This document shows, one piece after another, positions 36,839-45,942 of a DNA stretch of 64,000 bases. The position numbers and the translations under genes were made by a program. Each line of letters opens with the position of its first letter. Within the stretch, counting starts at the first letter, position 1. This stretch comes from Campylobacter vulpis (GTDB taxonomy: Bacteria; Campylobacterota; Campylobacteria; Campylobacterales; Campylobacteraceae). Below the pieces are notes generated by a model that saw only the letters and a list, made by a program, of their open reading frames with translations, was not told where the DNA came from and ran no database searches. The DNA lies in assembly GCF_014217995.1 (NCBI RefSeq), contig NZ_CP041617.1, positions 248,001 through 312,000 on the forward strand. Direction: 5' to 3'.

Positions 36839-37776
36839 TATCCCATACTCGCTTTTCCAAATTTAAAGGCATTACAATCATAACGGCTTAAGGTGAGAGG
36901 ATTGAGCTTTAAATCCTCTTCATCGATGTCTTTTTTATATTCATCTAAGCTTACAAAGGCAAAATCAACTCCCAAATTTTGCAAAATAGTCCTTGAATTT
37001 CTACTAAATTCCCCATAAGGATAGCAAAAAGTGCGAATGGCAGGGTTTAAAAAACTCAAAATTTCAAAAGATTTTTGCACTTCTTTTGCTTCCTCTTTTG
37101 CATTGAGATTTAAGAAATTAATATGAGCGTGAGCGTGGCTACCGATAAGCATTTGATTTGCACTCATTATTTTAAGCTCTTCGTGGTTAAGATAATAATT
37201 TTCATAAATTTGTGCCTCACTTAAGCCACATTTTTTAATGAGGGCGGATAAAACCTCTTCTTTAAATTCTTCTTTGAGATTATAATTTAATAAAAGCTTA
37301 AAATTCTTCACGCTCTCTTCATCATCAAGTAAATCATAATAATCTTCGAACAAATAGGCGTTTTCACTTTCGCACATATGAGGTTCGACAAGCTTTAGGG
37401 CTAAATCAAGGAGCTTACCCCCCCCCCCCCCGTGTCCTAGCAAATAGTGAATTTTATGCACACATAAGGCTTTTTCTTCCTCTAAAACTGCAGTCGGCAT
37501 AAAGAAAATTCCTAAAGCCTTTCTTTTTAAAAGCTCGGGATAAACAAGGCTAAAATGCTCCTTTAAGCCGTCATCAAAGCTAAGTAAAATCTTATTTTTA
37601 AGACAGGAGATAAAATCAGGCTCTGTTTTAAGACGGCAAAATTCCTCAAAAGAAACAAGACCGAAATTTGCCTCAAAAAAATCGAGCTGTTTTTTAAAAT
37701 TACTAAAAGAGAGGTAGCGAAAAAAGGGCAAATTTTTCACGCTCTCTCTTACATAATGATACATTACAATTTTCAT
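36838..37776 (-). CDS. Polysaccharide deacetylase (NodB-type) with an in-frame G14 tract
   Basis: 312 residues from ATG 37776; the longer frame to 37803 would start inside the AbgT gene. The NodB core is ILLSFDDGLKEHF (metal Asp pair at 68-69). The motif LIGSHAHAHINFL is the second metal motif (His), and TFCYPYGEFSRNS is the third. It likely removes acetyl from an amino sugar. The G14 tract (37418-37431) encodes Gly116-120 in YLLGHGGGGGKLL and is in frame, so the gene is ON at this length. No signal peptide, so it should act on cytoplasmic sugar precursors. Confidence 0.82.
   Translation of the reverse strand: MKIVMYHYVRESVKNLPFFRYLSFSNFKKQLDFFEANFGLVSFEEFCRLKTEPDFISCLKNKILLSFDDGLKEHFSLVYPELLKRKALGIFFMPTAVLEEEKALCVHKIHYLLGHGGGGGKLLDLALKLVEPHMCESENAYLFEDYYDLLDDEESVKNFKLLLNYNLKEEFKEEVLSALIKKCGLSEAQIYENYYLNHEELKIMSANQMLIGSHAHAHINFLNLNAKEEAKEVQKSFEILSFLNPAIRTFCYPYGEFSRNSRTILQNLGVDFAFVSLDEYKKDIDEEDLKLNPLTLSRYDCNAFKFGKASMG
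37418..37431 (-). repeat. Poly-G tract (14) in the deacetylase gene
   Basis: C14 on the plus strand. Coding-strand flanks are GGACAC before and TAAGCTCC after. In frame at this length. Confidence 0.95.
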
Positions 37777-37780
37777 TAAT

Positions 37781-39292
37781 TTAACTCGCAATAAAGCTTT
37801 CAACGCCCGGACCTAAAGGCAGGTTGAAAACGAAAACCCACACATAAAGTAAGGCTGACCAAAACACAAAAAATGCCATAGAATAAGGCAACATAAGACT
37901 TATCATCGTTCCCATACCGACATTTTTTTGATATTTCATAGCAAAACTAAGGATAATTGGCATATAGCTTAGTAGGGGCGTGATAATATTAGTCGTTGAA
38001 TCGCCGATACGATAAGCCGCTTGCACAAGCTCAGGTGCATAGCCAAGTAACATAAACATAGGAACAAACACAGGCGAGATTAAAGCCCACTGCGCAGAAG
38101 CTGAAGCGACAAAAAGATTAATAAAAGCACAAATGGCGATAAATAAGAGTATTAATAAGCTAGGATTTAAATCTAAGCTTTTGAGAAAAATAGCACCCTT
38201 GATGGCGGTATATTGTCCAATATTGCTTTGTGCAAAAAGAGAGATAAATTGTGCGGCAAAAAAGATGATGACTAAATACATCGCCATAGTTTTCATTCCC
38301 TCACTCATAGCATTGACAACATCAGTGCTTGATTTAAAAGTCCCATTTAAAAACCCATAAATGATGCCCGGTATTGCAAGAAGAAAAAAGACAAAAAAGA
38401 TAATCCCAACGATGAAAGGTGATTTTATGAAAGAACCTGTTTCTGCATTTCTAAAAAGACTATCCTGCGGTAAAATCATCATTAAAACCAAAGCTACATA
38501 AAGTAAGGCACCTAAAGAAGCGAGTATCATAGCTCTCTTTTCTTTTGCGTCCATACCTACAATAGCCTCTACTTGTGTATCTTGTGATTCATATACGCCA
38601 AGGCGAGGTTCGATAATCTTATCGGTAATGAACGCTCCCACAATGGCAATTACAAAGGTAGAAACAAACATAAAATAATAATTAACTTCAGGTCCAACGA
38701 TATAATTTGGGTCGATAATTTGTGCGGCACTTTGCGTAATCCCTGCTAATAAGGGGTCAGTAGTAGAAATCAGTAAATTCGCACTATATCCTCCAGAAAC
38801 CCCAGCAAAAGCCGCCGCCAAACCAGCTAAAGGGTGGCGACCTATGGAGTAAAAAAGCATAGCTGCAAGGGGAGTTAGCACGACATAGCCTATATCTGAA
38901 GCGAGATTTGACACTATACCTGCTAAAACTACGAAAAAGCTTACCAAAGCCTTAGGTGCACTTAAAACTAAGGCTCTTAAAATGCTTTTTAAATAGCCAG
39001 AATGCTCCGCAATGCTAATGCCTATCATAGCCACTAAAACAACGCCAAGGGGTGGAAATTTAGCGTAATTTTCTACAAAACTATTTGTAAATTTCACAAA
39101 GGATTCCATACTGAGTAAATTGACAATTTGTATATTTTTATCGCCAAAATTTACACTTAAACCAAAATAAGATGCCAAAGCTGAACTTATCATCAGTATA
39201 AGAGTTAAATAAACAAAAATCATAGCAGGATGTGGGAGGGCATTACCCAACCTTTCGACGAGATTAAGAAAAGAAAATTTTTGTTGTTGCAT
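37781..39292 (-). CDS. AbgT-family transporter
   Basis: 503 residues, about 12 hydrophobic segments. The start NLVERLGNALPHPAMIFVYL and the segments SDIGYVVLTPLAAMLFYSIG and LISTTDPLLAGITQ match the AbgT (p-aminobenzoyl-glutamate) family; some members export sulfonamides instead. It sits upstream of the deacetylase gene with a 4-base gap, so it is probably part of the same operon, though its substrate here is unknown. AAGGAG precedes the ATG. Confidence 0.88.
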   Translation of the reverse strand: MQQQKFSFLNLVERLGNALPHPAMIFVYLTLILMISSALASYFGLSVNFGDKNIQIVNLLSMESFVKFTNSFVENYAKFPPLGVVLVAMIGISIAEHSGYLKSILRALVLSAPKALVSFFVVLAGIVSNLASDIGYVVLTPLAAMLFYSIGRHPLAGLAAAFAGVSGGYSANLLISTTDPLLAGITQSAAQIIDPNYIVGPEVNYYFMFVSTFVIAIVGAFITDKIIEPRLGVYESQDTQVEAIVGMDAKEKRAMILASLGALLYVALVLMMILPQDSLFRNAETGSFIKSPFIVGIIFFVFFLLAIPGIIYGFLNGTFKSSTDVVNAMSEGMKTMAMYLVIIFFAAQFISLFAQSNIGQYTAIKGAIFLKSLDLNPSLLILLFIAICAFINLFVASASAQWALISPVFVPMFMLLGYAPELVQAAYRIGDSTTNIITPLLSYMPIILSFAMKYQKNVGMGTMISLMLPYSMAFFVFWSALLYVWVFVFNLPLGPGVESFIAS

Positions 39293-39327
39293 TAAAACTC
39301 CTTATTTATTGCAAAATTTCAATGCAA

Positions 39328-39333
39328 TTTTAT
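39328..39333 (-). promoter_or_regulatory. -10 element of the AbgT gene
   Basis: TGCTATAAAAT on the minus strand, with TATAAA at 39328-39333; AAGGAG and the start lie about 35 bases further on. Confidence 0.5.
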
Positions 39334-39404
39334 AGCATAATCTTTTTATAATTTGCAAGTTTAAAAAAGCAAAAACACTATATAATCATAATTACAAGCA
39401 AATT

Positions 39405-40829
39405 TTACACCTTTTTTACACAATTTAGAATAATTTGCTCTACTTCTTTTTTAGCAGATTCTAAAAGTTCTTTTGCTTCTTGCTTTAATGCCTTTGCCCT
39501 TGTTTTTCTTTGGCTTATTTCTTTAGCGATTCTTTTTTGCTCTGTGAGTGGTGGCAGGGGGATTTTTAGGTTTAAAAACTCGCCTATATTTAAATGCTTA
39601 ATCACCGCACCAATGCTTACACGATTTGCAAAGACATTCATCATATAAGAGCCAAGCAAAAAGCATAAAAAGTCTTTATTCACTTCCGCCTTTAATTCTA
39701 AACGCAAAATTCCTCCGCTAATGATGTAATCTTGGCTTGTATCAGCCTCTAGGCAAATGCCTACCGTGCCATCTTTAGAGTATAAAAGCTCATTTTCCTT
39801 AGGCTTATAGGCTTTAAGATTTTCAAACAAAGAAGCGGAAATAAACTTTTGCACATTGTCAAAATCTATGCCATTATTTGTAATATCACTCACGCGGATA
39901 AATGGAATCTCTTTGTTTTGAGAGTATTCACTGCTGCCGACTTCTATGCCTTTTTTAAAATTGTTGATTAAAGAGGCGAGATTGACTAGGGGATAAGGTG
40001 AAGAGAGTAAGGATTTTTCTAAATCTCTATAATATTTTTGATGATAGTTTGCATCAAAGCGAGAGCCACTTAAGGCACTTATCTTTTGCGTGTAGATTCT
40101 AGAATCTAGAGTGTTATTTGCTCTTAATGGCAGGATAATGCCAAGCTCTTCTAAAAGATAGCTGTCAATAGAATCTAAAAGTTCTTTGGCTTTATTTTCT
40201 TTCTCTTTTTTAGCTTTATAGGCTTTATCCATAAGGTCAATAATGTGCTGTTGTGTGGGAATGGGCGGAAGTGGGATAAGTAGGTTTTCTAATACACTTT
40301 TATCTAAATAATCGACTGCATTATTAGCAACTAAATTGCTTTTGCACTGCATTTTTAATAGTGAAGTATCCAAAACATACGCTAAACACTTGGGAATATA
40401 TTTTGTCTTATCAACTCTAATTCTAAAAATAGAACCATTGAAAATGGTGTTTGTGATATTAGAATTCACAAAAGCCACAGATTTTTTTGAAGCAATGGTA
40501 GCCCCTTTTACAGCAATCAATATATCGTCCTTTTGCAGTGTTGCTCGTGGAAGTAAAAAATTATGTGGCACTTTCAAGGCATTGTTGAAGTCAATTTGTA
40601 GGTCTTCTTTTAATTCTGTTGCTCTAATGAAAGTAATAGGATTAGAAGGATCATAGCTATCGCTAGGCGGTAAAATACCATAGCTAGATTCAGTAATTAT
40701 ACTTTTTAGCTTTTGAAAGCCACGCTCTTTAAGTCTTTTTATATTGTTAAAAATGGCTTCTCTATAAAATTGTGGGTCAAATCTCCCACCACTTACTTCA
40801 CTAAATTTTCTTGTAAAAATTTCACTCAT
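39405..40829 (-). CDS. hsdS: Restriction-modification specificity subunit (HsdS-like)
   Basis: 474 residues with two target-recognition halves. Each half begins with a similar block (KFSEVSGGRFDPQFY at about 9 and KISALSGSRFDANYH at about 250). Each ends with a conserved helical spacer after a PLPPI/PLPPL motif (IPLPPIPTQQHIIDLMD and IPLPPLTEQKRIAKEIS). Two TRDs imply a bipartite recognition sequence. The ATG overlaps the stop of the methylase-nuclease gene by 4 bases. Confidence 0.9.
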   Translation of the reverse strand: MSEIFTRKFSEVSGGRFDPQFYREAIFNNIKRLKERGFQKLKSIITESSYGILPPSDSYDPSNPITFIRATELKEDLQIDFNNALKVPHNFLLPRATLQKDDILIAVKGATIASKKSVAFVNSNITNTIFNGSIFRIRVDKTKYIPKCLAYVLDTSLLKMQCKSNLVANNAVDYLDKSVLENLLIPLPPIPTQQHIIDLMDKAYKAKKEKENKAKELLDSIDSYLLEELGIILPLRANNTLDSRIYTQKISALSGSRFDANYHQKYYRDLEKSLLSSPYPLVNLASLINNFKKGIEVGSSEYSQNKEIPFIRVSDITNNGIDFDNVQKFISASLFENLKAYKPKENELLYSKDGTVGICLEADTSQDYIISGGILRLELKAEVNKDFLCFLLGSYMMNVFANRVSIGAVIKHLNIGEFLNLKIPLPPLTEQKRIAKEISQRKTRAKALKQEAKELLESAKKEVEQIILNCVKKV

Positions 40830-43030
40830 ACCAAGCCCTTGATAAACTCTCTTAGCTTTTCGCCAATAATATCTAGCTCATTATTCCCTGTGGGTTTGCC
40901 TGTGGCATCATAGCCAATATCTTCAGCTATCGCCATAAAAATCTCATAATCAAGCCCTTGAGTCTCAAAAAGTCTTGATTTTTCTTGCTGGTAAAGTTCT
41001 GTCATAGTATCTTGCAGGGTGGCAACTTTTTCTTTATATTCTGTGCTGATATGTGCTTTTGTGTCTTTGTAGAGTTGCGTTTCTTTGTCTTCTTGGCTTG
41101 GATACTTGGCGTTTAGGTCTTTTAATTCTTTTTTCTTTGATATTTCTAAATCTCGCATTTTGCTTTCGTATTGTTGGGATATTTTTAAGGTATGTTGCAA
41201 TTTTTCTTTGAAAGATTTGATTTTTTGCGTTTGTTCTTGGCAGTGTTTTTGCAGGAATAATACAGAGCTTTTTACCCCAGCTCCAGTGTGAGAAAAGGCA
41301 GATTGTGGCATAGAAATAACAGCGATGATTCTATACATTTCCTCTATACCATCGCGGATAGTTTGCAAACTAGAATTTGTCAAAATCCCATCAGGAATTA
41401 CAATTGCTAAAATACCCTTATCCTTTAAAAATCTATGTGCTTGTTCTATAAATAAAACTTCTGTGCTTTGATTTTCTTTGCCCTTTCTATAAGGCTTTAG
41501 ATCTAGCCAAGAAGACTCTGTATTACCAAAATTATATTGGTGCAGATACGCCTTTTCTGTTTGTTTGATTGTAGAGCCAAAGGGAGGATTAGTAATGATA
41601 AAGTCAAAATGATTGGGTTTAAAATCTTTGTTTTGCTTTCCAATGGCAAGTTTATTGAGCCTTTCTTTACGCTTTTTTGCTTCTTCACTTTCGCTTTGCT
41701 TTATGGATTCTTCACTAATTGGAGCTAAACCATCATAAACAATGACATTGGTGTGTCCATCATCGTGGATAATCATATTCATTTTAGCCACTCTTGCTAT
41801 TTGCTCGTTGATTTCTATACCAAATAAATTTTTCTCTGCAAAAGAGTGCCAATAATTAAAATGTTTCTTAAATTTCTCTAAATTTATGTTTGTATTTTCT
41901 TTATTTGGGTCTATTGAAAACTTTTCATCTGCTTGTTTGCGGACTTTATCCAAAGCATGAAGCAAAAATCCACCACTTCCACAGCTTGTATCAAGCACAA
42001 AAGAAGTATTACTAATTGGCAAAACATCTACAACGAATTTTACAATCTCTCTAGGTGTAAAATACTGCCCAAAATCTCCCCTAAAAAACGAACCCATAAA
42101 GGTCTCAAAAGCTCTTCCTTTGGAATCTAAATCTGTTTCTGAAAGGTTAATTTTCTCTAAATAGCCCACCACGGCACGAATTTTTGCGTGATTTAAGCGA
42201 ATGTCTTCTTTAAAGACTTCCGGGTCTTTTTTACGCCCTTCTTCATAAAGCTCATTAACTCTTTGGGCTAATCTTTGATTGATTATTTCATCATCTTGCT
42301 TATCTTTGGCATAGATTTGAAATTTATATGGTTCGCCATCTGGAGTGTTTTTCTCGTCCCAAATCTTACAGAATATCAATTTATCAAGCTCATCAAAAGC
42401 TGTGCTAGGATTTAGCTCGCCACCACCCCAAAGGGCATTGTGTGCTTGTTTGAAAATTTGTGTTAATTGGTCTTGCTCAATTTTAATTAAATCAAAATAC
42501 TTTTTATTTTTCCTTTCTCCGCCTGCGACATATTTGTATTCTGGGATTTCTTTTGAGCCAAAATGTGGAATATCAGGCAACGAGCTTCTTTGTCTTGGAC
42601 GCTCTTTTAAGACTTGGAAATATTCATCTTTTAACCCAGAAGTAACCCAAGCATAAGAAGCAAGCTCTGTGGTCGCGTAGCTAAAAGCTTGATCTACCGC
42701 ATTTTTAAATTCAAGGTCAGAAATGTCTTGTTTTTTACACTCAACGACAATATAGGGGGCAAGGCATTGCTCATCGCTAAACACGATAATATCAGCTTCT
42801 CTTGTAGAGCTTCCCATTTTCACAGAATCAAAAAGCTTGATACGCTCTACCGGATAGCCGTATTGCAAAATCAGCTTTAAAAACGCTAGGGCTTGGATTT
42901 GTTCTTCTGGATTGGTATATTTGCGTCTTTTATCTTGATAGCAATAAGTGATGTATTCGTTATTTTCATCAAATGCAATGAGTTCCTTTGCAATTCCCTC
43001 ATCTAACAAATCTTGCTCAAAAATATTCAT
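40826..43030 (-). CDS. Fused nuclease/N6-adenine methyltransferase (type I HsdM-like, BcgI-like layout)
   Basis: 734 residues. The N-terminal part (about 30-160) is a type I R N-terminal nuclease-like domain with EADIIVF (Asp80) and YIVVECKK (Glu97, Lys99), the PD-(D/E)XK pattern. The rest is HsdM-like: LDTSCGSGGFLLHAL (SAM motif I) and FDFIITNPPFGS (NPPF catalytic motif). No helicase gene accompanies it. A fused nuclease-methylase plus a separate S subunit matches BcgI-type (type IIB/IIG) systems better than classical type I. It sits inside the glycan region and looks like an insertion. Confidence 0.84.
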   Translation of the reverse strand: MNIFEQDLLDEGIAKELIAFDENNEYITYCYQDKRRKYTNPEEQIQALAFLKLILQYGYPVERIKLFDSVKMGSSTREADIIVFSDEQCLAPYIVVECKKQDISDLEFKNAVDQAFSYATTELASYAWVTSGLKDEYFQVLKERPRQRSSLPDIPHFGSKEIPEYKYVAGGERKNKKYFDLIKIEQDQLTQIFKQAHNALWGGGELNPSTAFDELDKLIFCKIWDEKNTPDGEPYKFQIYAKDKQDDEIINQRLAQRVNELYEEGRKKDPEVFKEDIRLNHAKIRAVVGYLEKINLSETDLDSKGRAFETFMGSFFRGDFGQYFTPREIVKFVVDVLPISNTSFVLDTSCGSGGFLLHALDKVRKQADEKFSIDPNKENTNINLEKFKKHFNYWHSFAEKNLFGIEINEQIARVAKMNMIIHDDGHTNVIVYDGLAPISEESIKQSESEEAKKRKERLNKLAIGKQNKDFKPNHFDFIITNPPFGSTIKQTEKAYLHQYNFGNTESSWLDLKPYRKGKENQSTEVLFIEQAHRFLKDKGILAIVIPDGILTNSSLQTIRDGIEEMYRIIAVISMPQSAFSHTGAGVKSSVLFLQKHCQEQTQKIKSFKEKLQHTLKISQQYESKMRDLEISKKKELKDLNAKYPSQEDKETQLYKDTKAHISTEYKEKVATLQDTMTELYQQEKSRLFETQGLDYEIFMAIAEDIGYDATGKPTGNNELDIIGEKLREFIKGLV

Positions 43031-43116
43031 TTAAACTTCCGCCTTTCATTTTACAAACTGCTTTTTTCTAGCACTTCAAAGCGCACAAATCCAGCCTAGC
43101 AAACGACAAAACATTT

Positions 43117-44610
43117 TCAAACCCATTCACTCAAAACCTTCCTATCAATCTTACCATTTGCATTAAGGGCGAATTTTTCCACCCTTACAAAACTTGAGGC
43201 TATCATATAAGGGGGGAGTTTTTCCTTCAAAAACCCTTTCAAATCAAGCTCCTCTTCACTCTCATAAAAAGCAATGAGTTTATCATCTTTAAAGATACAA
43301 GCACTATTTTTAATCTTTTCGTGAGAATTTAACACAGCTTCTATCTCACCAAGCTCTATTCTATGTCCTTTAAATTTGATTTGATTATCAATTCTTCCAT
43401 AACATAGTAATTCCCCAAATTCATTATAAGCGACAATATCTCCTGTTTTATAAAGTAAGTCTAAATAATTGTTATGCAAAGGATTTTGTATAAAGGCTGC
43501 TTTTGTTTTTTCCGTGTCATTGTAATAACCTAAAGAAAGGCTAGTTCCTCTTACATAAAGCTCTCCCTTTTTCCCTACTTCATTAATGAAATTTTTATTT
43601 TCATCAAAAACTAAAAGCTCTGTATTTTTACAAGCTTTTCCTATGGGTAAAAGCTCATCATCTTTAAATTCTCTATCTACCTTATAAAAACAACACACAT
43701 CAGTGATTTCAGTAGGTCCATAAAGATTAGCAAAGAGGGTGTGGGGGAGGTGCGTTCTCCAGTAATTAAGCTGTTTATTAGGCATAATTTCTCCACAAAA
43801 AAGCACTTTTTTAAGCTTTTTAAGCTTAAATTTTTCTAAAGCCTGAGTGTTTGCAAAATAAATTAGCACCGAAGGCACCCAAAAAATGGTATTAACCCCC
43901 TCATTTTCTAGGTATTCAAGCACCTTAAGTGGAAAGGCAAAAAGTGAATTTGGCACTAAATGCACCGAGCCACCCTCCTTAATAGTAGGGAAAATATCAA
44001 GGATAGAATTGTCAAAATAAAGCGGCGCTTGATTAGCTATCACTTCATTTTCATCAAGCTCAAATTCCTCACTCACCCAAAAAGCATAATCAATCACACT
44101 TTTATGACTTATGCTTACTCCCTTAGGCACTCCCGTGCTACCACTTGTAAAAAAGACATAAAGTAAATTGGTATCAATATGTCTTAATCTAGCCTTTGTT
44201 AAAGCTTCTTCATCTCTTTCATAACTTTCAAAATCTTCTGTATAAAGTGTAGCTAAATCAAGCTTTAAATTTAAACTTTTTGAAGTGATGAAAGCCTTAG
44301 GTTTTAAAACACTAATGATTTTTTCTATTCTTTCAAGGGGCATTTTTTCATCAAGTAGGGTATAAAAATTCCCACTCTTTGCCACAGCAAAAAAACTAAT
44401 AAGCGTGTTAATGCTTTTAGGTAAGATGATTAAAATAGGACTTTGCGTAAAAGTAGGTGTGAGAGTGCTTAAAAGTTTGCTAGCAACCTTTTGACTTAAA
44501 TCATCAAATTCTTTATAAGTGATACTTACTCCCCCCATTTCCTTAAAAAGCATTTTTTGAGGGAATTTTTTCACACTTTTTTGTAAAAAGTCATCAATAT
44601 GACATATCAT
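43117..44610 (-). CDS. Amino-acid-type adenylating enzyme (NRPS A-domain/DltA-like)
   Basis: 497 residues of the ANL family. A3 is FFTSGSTGVPKGVSIS (about 153), A5 NLYGPTEITDV (about 295), A7 YKTGD, A8 GRIDNQIKFKGHRIELGEIE, and A10 NANGKIDRK with catalytic Lys487. Asp200 in YFDNSILDIF is at the place where NRPS A-domains and DltA bind the substrate alpha-amine, which favours an amino acid as substrate. It matches C. jejuni Cj1307 (amino acid activating enzyme). It should load the free carrier protein at 35540-35761. Divergent from DUF2920 copy 2. Confidence 0.9.
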   Translation of the reverse strand: MICHIDDFLQKSVKKFPQKMLFKEMGGVSITYKEFDDLSQKVASKLLSTLTPTFTQSPILIILPKSINTLISFFAVAKSGNFYTLLDEKMPLERIEKIISVLKPKAFITSKSLNLKLDLATLYTEDFESYERDEEALTKARLRHIDTNLLYVFFTSGSTGVPKGVSISHKSVIDYAFWVSEEFELDENEVIANQAPLYFDNSILDIFPTIKEGGSVHLVPNSLFAFPLKVLEYLENEGVNTIFWVPSVLIYFANTQALEKFKLKKLKKVLFCGEIMPNKQLNYWRTHLPHTLFANLYGPTEITDVCCFYKVDREFKDDELLPIGKACKNTELLVFDENKNFINEVGKKGELYVRGTSLSLGYYNDTEKTKAAFIQNPLHNNYLDLLYKTGDIVAYNEFGELLCYGRIDNQIKFKGHRIELGEIEAVLNSHEKIKNSACIFKDDKLIAFYESEEELDLKGFLKEKLPPYMIASSFVRVEKFALNANGKIDRKVLSEWV

Positions 44611-44637
44611 CTTTTCTAGCCTTTCATCGTTTTTTTG

Positions 44638-44643
44638 TATAAT
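44638..44643 (+). promoter_or_regulatory. -10 element of DUF2920 copy 2
   Basis: TTTTTTGTATAATAATC, with TATAAT at 44638-44643, lies in the 62-base divergent spacer shared with the adenylating-enzyme gene; AAAGG follows. Confidence 0.6.
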
Positions 44644-44672
44644 AATCTAAATTTCAAAACAAAAGGCAAAAA

Positions 44673-45938
44673 ATGCTTGTGGATAAAACTTATAAGATTA
44701 AAAGTTGTGATGATGTAGAACTTGGGATTAAGAGGGAAAGTAAGCTGGAATTTAGGCTGTGTTATGAGGATAAAAAAGAAATTAAAGCCCTTATCTTCAT
44801 CATTCCCGGACTTGGTGCGGATTCTGATGAGAATTATAGGGAACATTTAGCTGGGTTTGTAGCAAGCGAATTTGAAGCAGCTGTTGTGAGTGTGAATTAC
44901 CACTGCATAGGTAATCGCTCTCTTACTGGAGTAGATTTTTTCTTAGATGAAATCGATAAAATGATTATAGATGAGTTTTGTAAAAGTATCCATTTTAAAA
45001 CGCCTCCTTTAGACTCTATTAATTCCAAAGAAGCCCTTACCGCACTTTTAGAGCTTATTAACGCACAAATTCTTAAACTTAAGCAGCAAAAAAGACTTAA
45101 TGATAGTTTTCACCCCACACTTACAGCCACCCTAAAACCTGCGAGAAATGAATATAATAATTTTGGCATTATGTCCGCCCTTGACATCTTAAACGCTCTT
45201 TTTTATGTGCAAAAAAATGCCCCTTTTAGCACGGGGGGGGGGGGGGTAAGCATTAGGAATTTACCTGTTATTTTAATCGGTTCATCTCACGGAGGCTACT
45301 TAGCACACTTAGTGAGTAAAATCGCTCCTTGGGCGATAGATGGGGTCATAGATAATTCAGGTTATGCGAAATTTCCTTGGCGTTTTATAGGCTTTGGTAA
45401 AGAAATTGATTATATGGAGCATATATCCGTAGGCACGGCTTATAAGGAGATTAATCTACATTGTTTTGATAAAACCTTTTGGACTTCTAATCGATATTCG
45501 CCTAATTTTTTCTCCCCTGCAAGAAGAAAAATCCGCTATATTTTAGAGCCAAAACACCTTGAAATTCAAGCTAAGTATCCCAAACCCATTTATGTGAGCT
45601 ATCACTCCATACAGGATAAGGACATCGCTCCACCTGATGAAAAACAAGAACTTTACGTCCTTTATGAAAAGCTAGGCTTTAAGGCAAAATTAAATTTGAT
45701 AAAAAAGGAAAGTCAAATCGATGGCAAATTTATTAAGAGTTTAGAACATGGCTTAGATATGTCTATAAAAAGCCTTATTAGCAAAGAACTTTTCCCAATG
45801 CTCACCCAAATTTTCGCCCACCCAAAACCCCCTTGTAAAAACAAAAGCATAAGCTATCCAAGTGATGATTTGCTTTATCATTTTTCGCAAAAAAATGCTA
45901 AAATGCACCTAGAAATTTCAAAGGTAGAAGATGCTTAA
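44673..45938 (+). CDS. DUF2920 alpha/beta-hydrolase-like protein, copy 2, in frame across a G14 tract
   Basis: 421 residues, paralogous to the gene at 33198: both share DVELGIKR near the start, the nucleophile elbow (here ILIGSSHGGYLA, Ser205) and KSLEHGL near the end. The G14 tract (45233-45246) encodes Gly187-190 in PFSTGGGGVSI and keeps the frame open. At this place copy 1 has no such stretch, so the tract and its flank look inserted. The partners are AAC(3)-like and adenylating genes. A hydrolase/acyltransferase role in flagellin glycan modification is inferred. Confidence 0.84.
   Translation: MLVDKTYKIKSCDDVELGIKRESKLEFRLCYEDKKEIKALIFIIPGLGADSDENYREHLAGFVASEFEAAVVSVNYHCIGNRSLTGVDFFLDEIDKMIIDEFCKSIHFKTPPLDSINSKEALTALLELINAQILKLKQQKRLNDSFHPTLTATLKPARNEYNNFGIMSALDILNALFYVQKNAPFSTGGGGVSIRNLPVILIGSSHGGYLAHLVSKIAPWAIDGVIDNSGYAKFPWRFIGFGKEIDYMEHISVGTAYKEINLHCFDKTFWTSNRYSPNFFSPARRKIRYILEPKHLEIQAKYPKPIYVSYHSIQDKDIAPPDEKQELYVLYEKLGFKAKLNLIKKESQIDGKFIKSLEHGLDMSIKSLISKELFPMLTQIFAHPKPPCKNKSISYPSDDLLYHFSQKNAKMHLEISKVEDA
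45233..45246 (+). repeat. Poly-G tract (14) in DUF2920 copy 2
   Basis: Flanks TAGCAC before and TAAGCATT after. In frame at this length (ON). Confidence 0.95.
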
Positions 45939-45942
45939 AGCA

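Noticed and set aside
37777-37803. Nine-codon N-terminal extension of the deacetylase
   Set aside because: It lies in the end of the AbgT gene; the conserved start KIVMYHYVRES fits the ATG at 37776.
39405-43030. Classical three-gene type I R-M system
   Set aside because: There is no helicase (HsdR motor) gene in the window and the nuclease-like domain is fused to the methylase.
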